From positions 1 through 54,955 of the forward strand of contig NZ_JBGYBX010000010.1 in NCBI RefSeq assembly GCF_041817755.1: a stretch of 54,955 bases of DNA, given 5' to 3'. A program made the translations under genes and the position numbers. Below are positions 52,559 through 54,955 of this stretch, piece after piece. Each line of letters begins with the position of its first letter. The first letter of the stretch is position 1. The DNA is from Glaesserella sp041817755 (GTDB lineage: Bacteria > Pseudomonadota > Gammaproteobacteria > Enterobacterales > Pasteurellaceae). The notes under the pieces were generated by a model that had not been told where the DNA came from, searched no databases, and worked only from the letters and a program-made list of their open reading frames with translations.

Positions 52559-54955
52559 ATGAATAAGATTTACAAAGTGATTTGGAATGCTGCAACAGGG
52601 ACGTTCGTTGTTGTATCGGAATTGACCAAGTCAAAGAGCAAAACAAAATCGAAAAATATCAGAAAAGTCAATACGATAACCATGATGACGTTGCTCTCTC
52701 TTGGTGGTGCCGGTGGTAGTGAGGCTTTGGCGGCATCTGTTGCGATAGGCGGAAATGATTCTTCTACGATAGGCTATGCCGTTAAAGGCGGGGCGGCAAG
52801 TACAGGAGCGAACTCCACTGCAGTGGGAGATCTCAGTAATGCCAGTGGATTGGAAGCTTTAGCGCTTGGTTATAACGCAAGCGCTGCAAGTAGTTATGCG
52901 TTGGCAATTGGCGCCAATGCGAATGCCAGAGGCGGAAACTATGTTATTGCATTAGGTTCTAATTCATCGGCTAACGGTCAAGGCGCTTTTGCGATCGGGC
53001 GTAGCTCGATTGCTCAGGGAAACTATTCGCAAGCCCTTGGTGATACCACAAAAGTATACTCGGCGTATTCTACCGGAATGGGGATCGCAAATACTATTGG
53101 GAATAGTTCGACTAATGCAACATTATTAGCTTCTTGGAGTAAGATTGCAGATAATTCTGCGAATGCTAGCCTTATTGGATATAGAGCTAATGTTTCCGGC
53201 GTTAACAGCATCGGTATCGGCTATGCCGTAAACGTGAGTGCGGCAGATGCTATTGCGCTTGGACGCCAATCAAATGCGGCGCATGCCAATTCCGTGGCAT
53301 TAGGAGCAAACTCGACGACATCCGCAGTCAATACCAGCAATGCCGTAAATTATGCTTATAATGCAGATAACGGTTCATCCACAAACTCAGCAAATTTCGC
53401 AGGGCAACCTAGTTCGACAAACGGTGCAGTTTCCGTCGGAAAAGTGGGGGCGGAGCGTCAAATTCAACATGTAGCGGCAGGGAGAATTTCTGCCGATTCC
53501 ACCGATGCGATCAATGGTAGTCAGCTCTATCAAGTAGCGACAAATACCGGTTTCAATATCCAAAATAACGGCAATGCCGTTTCCCGTATCAATAATAATG
53601 GACAGGTGAATTTTACTGACGGCAATTATACTACCGCAGTCGTTACTGATGGTGAAAATAGCTCAACGGTTAAATTTGACGTGGTTACAAAATCATTGGC
53701 GAATATTAACGGAAAAGTTGTCTCTAATCTTGGCAATGACGGATTAGTGACATCAAATACAGTCGCTTCAGCGATTAATAGCTCCGGTTTTACTTTAAGA
53801 GCCAATAGCGATACTCAAAATGAATCACTGATCAACCCGGGCGATACCGTTGTAATTGCAGAAGGGCAGAATATCAATGTTACTCAAGTAGGTGAGACGA
53901 TCACCATCAAAACCGTAGACTCGCCAACATTTACCTCATTAACGACAACCGCAGATGCGACCATTGGCGGAGCCTTGACGGCAAACAATGGCGTGCGGGT
54001 GACATCCGGTGCCGTGAATTTTAGTGGTACAACGTCAGTGAATATGGGAAATAATATTGTTACCGGAGTTATGGCCGGGGTTAATGCGACGGATGCGGTT
54101 AATAAAGGGCAGCTCAATACCACCGACAGAAGAGTGGACTCGGTAGAAGCTACAGCCAATACTGCGCGGGATACGGCGAATCAAGCCAAATTAACCGCAG
54201 ATAGCGCGACAAATACTGCGACAACGGCACTTGATGCGGCAAATAATGCGGATAGCAAAGCAGATCGAGCTACGTCTATTGCAAATGATGCGAATCAAAC
54301 GGCGAGAGCGGCAAATTCGGCAGCGATTTTGGCAGAGGAAGCCGCTGATAGGGCAAATACTACAGCAGTAGCTGCAAATACAAAAGCCGACAGTGCATTA
54401 GCAAAAATTGATTTGGGATGGAATATTCAAGGAACCAGCAGTGAAGGTGGTGCGATTAATGTCGATAGCCGTTTAGAGCAAATCGAGATGGGCGAAACAG
54501 TTACATTAAATGCAGGTAAAAATATTAATCTCACACAAGCCGGAAGTACTTTTAGCATCGCAGTGAATGACTCACCAAGTTTTATCAAGGTGACGGCAGA
54601 TACAGTCGAAACTAACTCATTGATTACCACAGGTGCTGCAACAATTGGCGGGCAATTGTCTACAGCAGGCTTATTAACTGCAAAAGCAGGTCTGTCCGTT
54701 ATTGGAGGTAGTGTTGATTTGACCGGAACAACATCGGTGAATATGGGAAATAATATTCTAACCAATGTTGCCCCGGGGCGTGAACTCACGGATGCAGTGA
54801 ATAAAGGACAATTGGAAACGGTTAATGCGACAGCAGGGAATGCATTATCTACCGCAAACAGCGCAAGCAGTACGGCGAATACGGCAAGTGATGTCGCTAC
54901 TCGGGCTCATTCAACGGCAACAAGTGCATCAAATACCGCATCAACGGCTCTCAAT
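52559..54955 (+). CDS. trimeric autotransporter adhesin (YadA/Hia type), 5' part, cut by window end
   Basis: The frame is open for 799 codons from ATG 52559 (AGGTGG upstream) to the window edge, so the anchor domain is missing. The N-terminus is an extended signal peptide (MNKIYKVIWNAATGTFVVVS, Lys-rich stretch, hydrophobic core, cut near SEALA at about 57). Residues about 60-285 are YadA-like head repeats (AIALG, SVALGANS and similar). A neck starts at Val291 (AAGRISADSTDAINGSQLY). From codon 428 modules alternate a G-E-T-V-x-L-N-A-G-K-N-I-N type beta domain, a DAVNKGQL neck and an alanine-heptad coiled coil. Such proteins are surface trimers that bind host matrix or cells. Total length is unknown. 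Confidence 0.93.
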   Translation, partial: MNKIYKVIWNAATGTFVVVSELTKSKSKTKSKNIRKVNTITMMTLLSLGGAGGSEALAASVAIGGNDSSTIGYAVKGGAASTGANSTAVGDLSNASGLEALALGYNASAASSYALAIGANANARGGNYVIALGSNSSANGQGAFAIGRSSIAQGNYSQALGDTTKVYSAYSTGMGIANTIGNSSTNATLLASWSKIADNSANASLIGYRANVSGVNSIGIGYAVNVSAADAIALGRQSNAAHANSVALGANSTTSAVNTSNAVNYAYNADNGSSTNSANFAGQPSSTNGAVSVGKVGAERQIQHVAAGRISADSTDAINGSQLYQVATNTGFNIQNNGNAVSRINNNGQVNFTDGNYTTAVVTDGENSSTVKFDVVTKSLANINGKVVSNLGNDGLVTSNTVASAINSSGFTLRANSDTQNESLINPGDTVVIAEGQNINVTQVGETITIKTVDSPTFTSLTTTADATIGGALTANNGVRVTSGAVNFSGTTSVNMGNNIVTGVMAGVNATDAVNKGQLNTTDRRVDSVEATANTARDTANQAKLTADSATNTATTALDAANNADSKADRATSIANDANQTARAANSAAILAEEAADRANTTAVAANTKADSALAKIDLGWNIQGTSSEGGAINVDSRLEQIEMGETVTLNAGKNINLTQAGSTFSIAVNDSPSFIKVTADTVETNSLITTGAATIGGQLSTAGLLTAKAGLSVIGGSVDLTGTTSVNMGNNILTNVAPGRELTDAVNKGQLETVNATAGNALSTANSASSTANTASDVATRAHSTATSASNTASTALN
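53840..54955 (+). repeat. tandem stalk modules of the adhesin
   Basis: Module 1 begins at 53840 (GDTVVIAEGQNINVTQ), module 2 at 54491 (GETVTLNAGKNINLTQ), 651 bases apart. Both run through DSPxF, TIGG, GTTSVNMGNN, TDAVNKGQL and an alanine-heptad coil. The second has 16 extra residues before GTTSVNMGNN, so that motif repeats at 699 bases. Eighteen bases starting AATATGGG are identical at 54041 and 54740. Confidence 0.85.
54155..54406 (+). other. twelve uninterrupted heptads with Ala at both core positions
   Basis: Codons 533-616 read as twelve 7-residue units each with Ala at positions 1 and 4 (ANTARDT, ANQAKLT, ADSATNT, ... ADSALAK). Remaining positions are mainly Asn, Asp, Ser, Thr, Lys and Arg. 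A second run starts at codon 759 (54833) and continues off the window. Confidence 0.9.

Noticed and set aside
53884..54789. reverse-strand open frames opposite the adhesin (53884-54159 and 54427-54789)
   Set aside because: They arise because the Ala/Thr/Asn-rich coding strand has few stop complements; the forward frame is continuous from 52559.
1..54955. tRNA, rRNA, CRISPR array, IS element or prophage genes
   Set aside because: I looked for cloverleaf ends, regularly spaced repeats, transposase DDE motifs and phage structural genes and saw none; the repeats present are USS or short intergenic elements.

Overview
The window is chromosomal DNA from a gamma-proteobacterium of the family Pasteurellaceae. 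The gene content and order (rpsB-tsf, ispD-ispF-ftsB, sap transporter, lldP-lutABC, sucABCD, OmpP2-like porin) fit, and the decisive sign is at least 22 exact copies of the 9-mer ACAAGCGGT or its complement, often followed by TTTGCAAA. That is the DNA-uptake signal sequence (USS) of the Actinobacillus pleuropneumoniae-type subclade (Actinobacillus, Mannheimia, H. ducreyi and relatives). About 0.4 copies would be expected by chance. Five exact copies of the other dialect, AAGTGCGGT (H. influenzae type), are also present, all inside genes. I cannot name the species. I see no tRNA, rRNA, CRISPR array, IS element or prophage.

Layout. 1-1417: surface lipoprotein A with a TbpB-like C-terminus. 1554-4935: glmU, rpsB, tsf. 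5170-7791: periplasmic asparaginase and, convergent to it, a lipid A/LPS-type phosphoethanolamine (PEtn) transferase. 7934-12591: pyrH, then an AT-rich three-gene unit made of a second PEtn transferase and a membrane-bound spermidine-synthase-like protein split into two overlapping genes. 12737-18911: tyrR-sapABCD, translationally coupled and without sapF. 18998-26000: LysR regulator, topA, and a reverse-strand unit proB-yfcA-nth-yihY. 26084-31341: folA and the L-lactate utilisation unit lldP-lutABC behind a perfect CRP site. 31411-34411: mltA, a small GNAT protein, ispF, ispD, ftsB. 34588-37533: pckA and a porin. 37765-44307: sucA, sucB, sucC, sucD on the reverse strand, separated by inverted-repeat elements. 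44552-46554: argO, udk, dcd. 46611-47929: lipoprotein B, an inverted paralogue of lipoprotein A with a matching upstream region. 47940-52317: leuB, a YceK-like lipoprotein, ubiG, gdhA, ppiB. 52559-end: the first 799 codons of a trimeric autotransporter adhesin, cut off by the window edge.

How it fits together. Much of the accessory content concerns the cell surface: two paralogous lipoproteins, two PEtn transferases, the Sap transporter, a porin and a trimeric adhesin, as expected for a host-associated mucosal bacterium. Lactate oxidation (lldP-lutABC), pckA, gdhA and the 2-oxoglutarate-to-succinate half of the TCA cycle form a carbon-metabolism theme, and three of these (lldP, pckA, sucA) carry CRP-like palindromes at plausible promoter distances. 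Best candidates for something undescribed: the PEtn transferase plus split SpeE-like membrane cassette, the twelve uninterrupted Ala-a/Ala-d heptads in the adhesin, and the paired inverted USS elements that share one central TTTGCAAA palindrome and accompany both lipoprotein genes.
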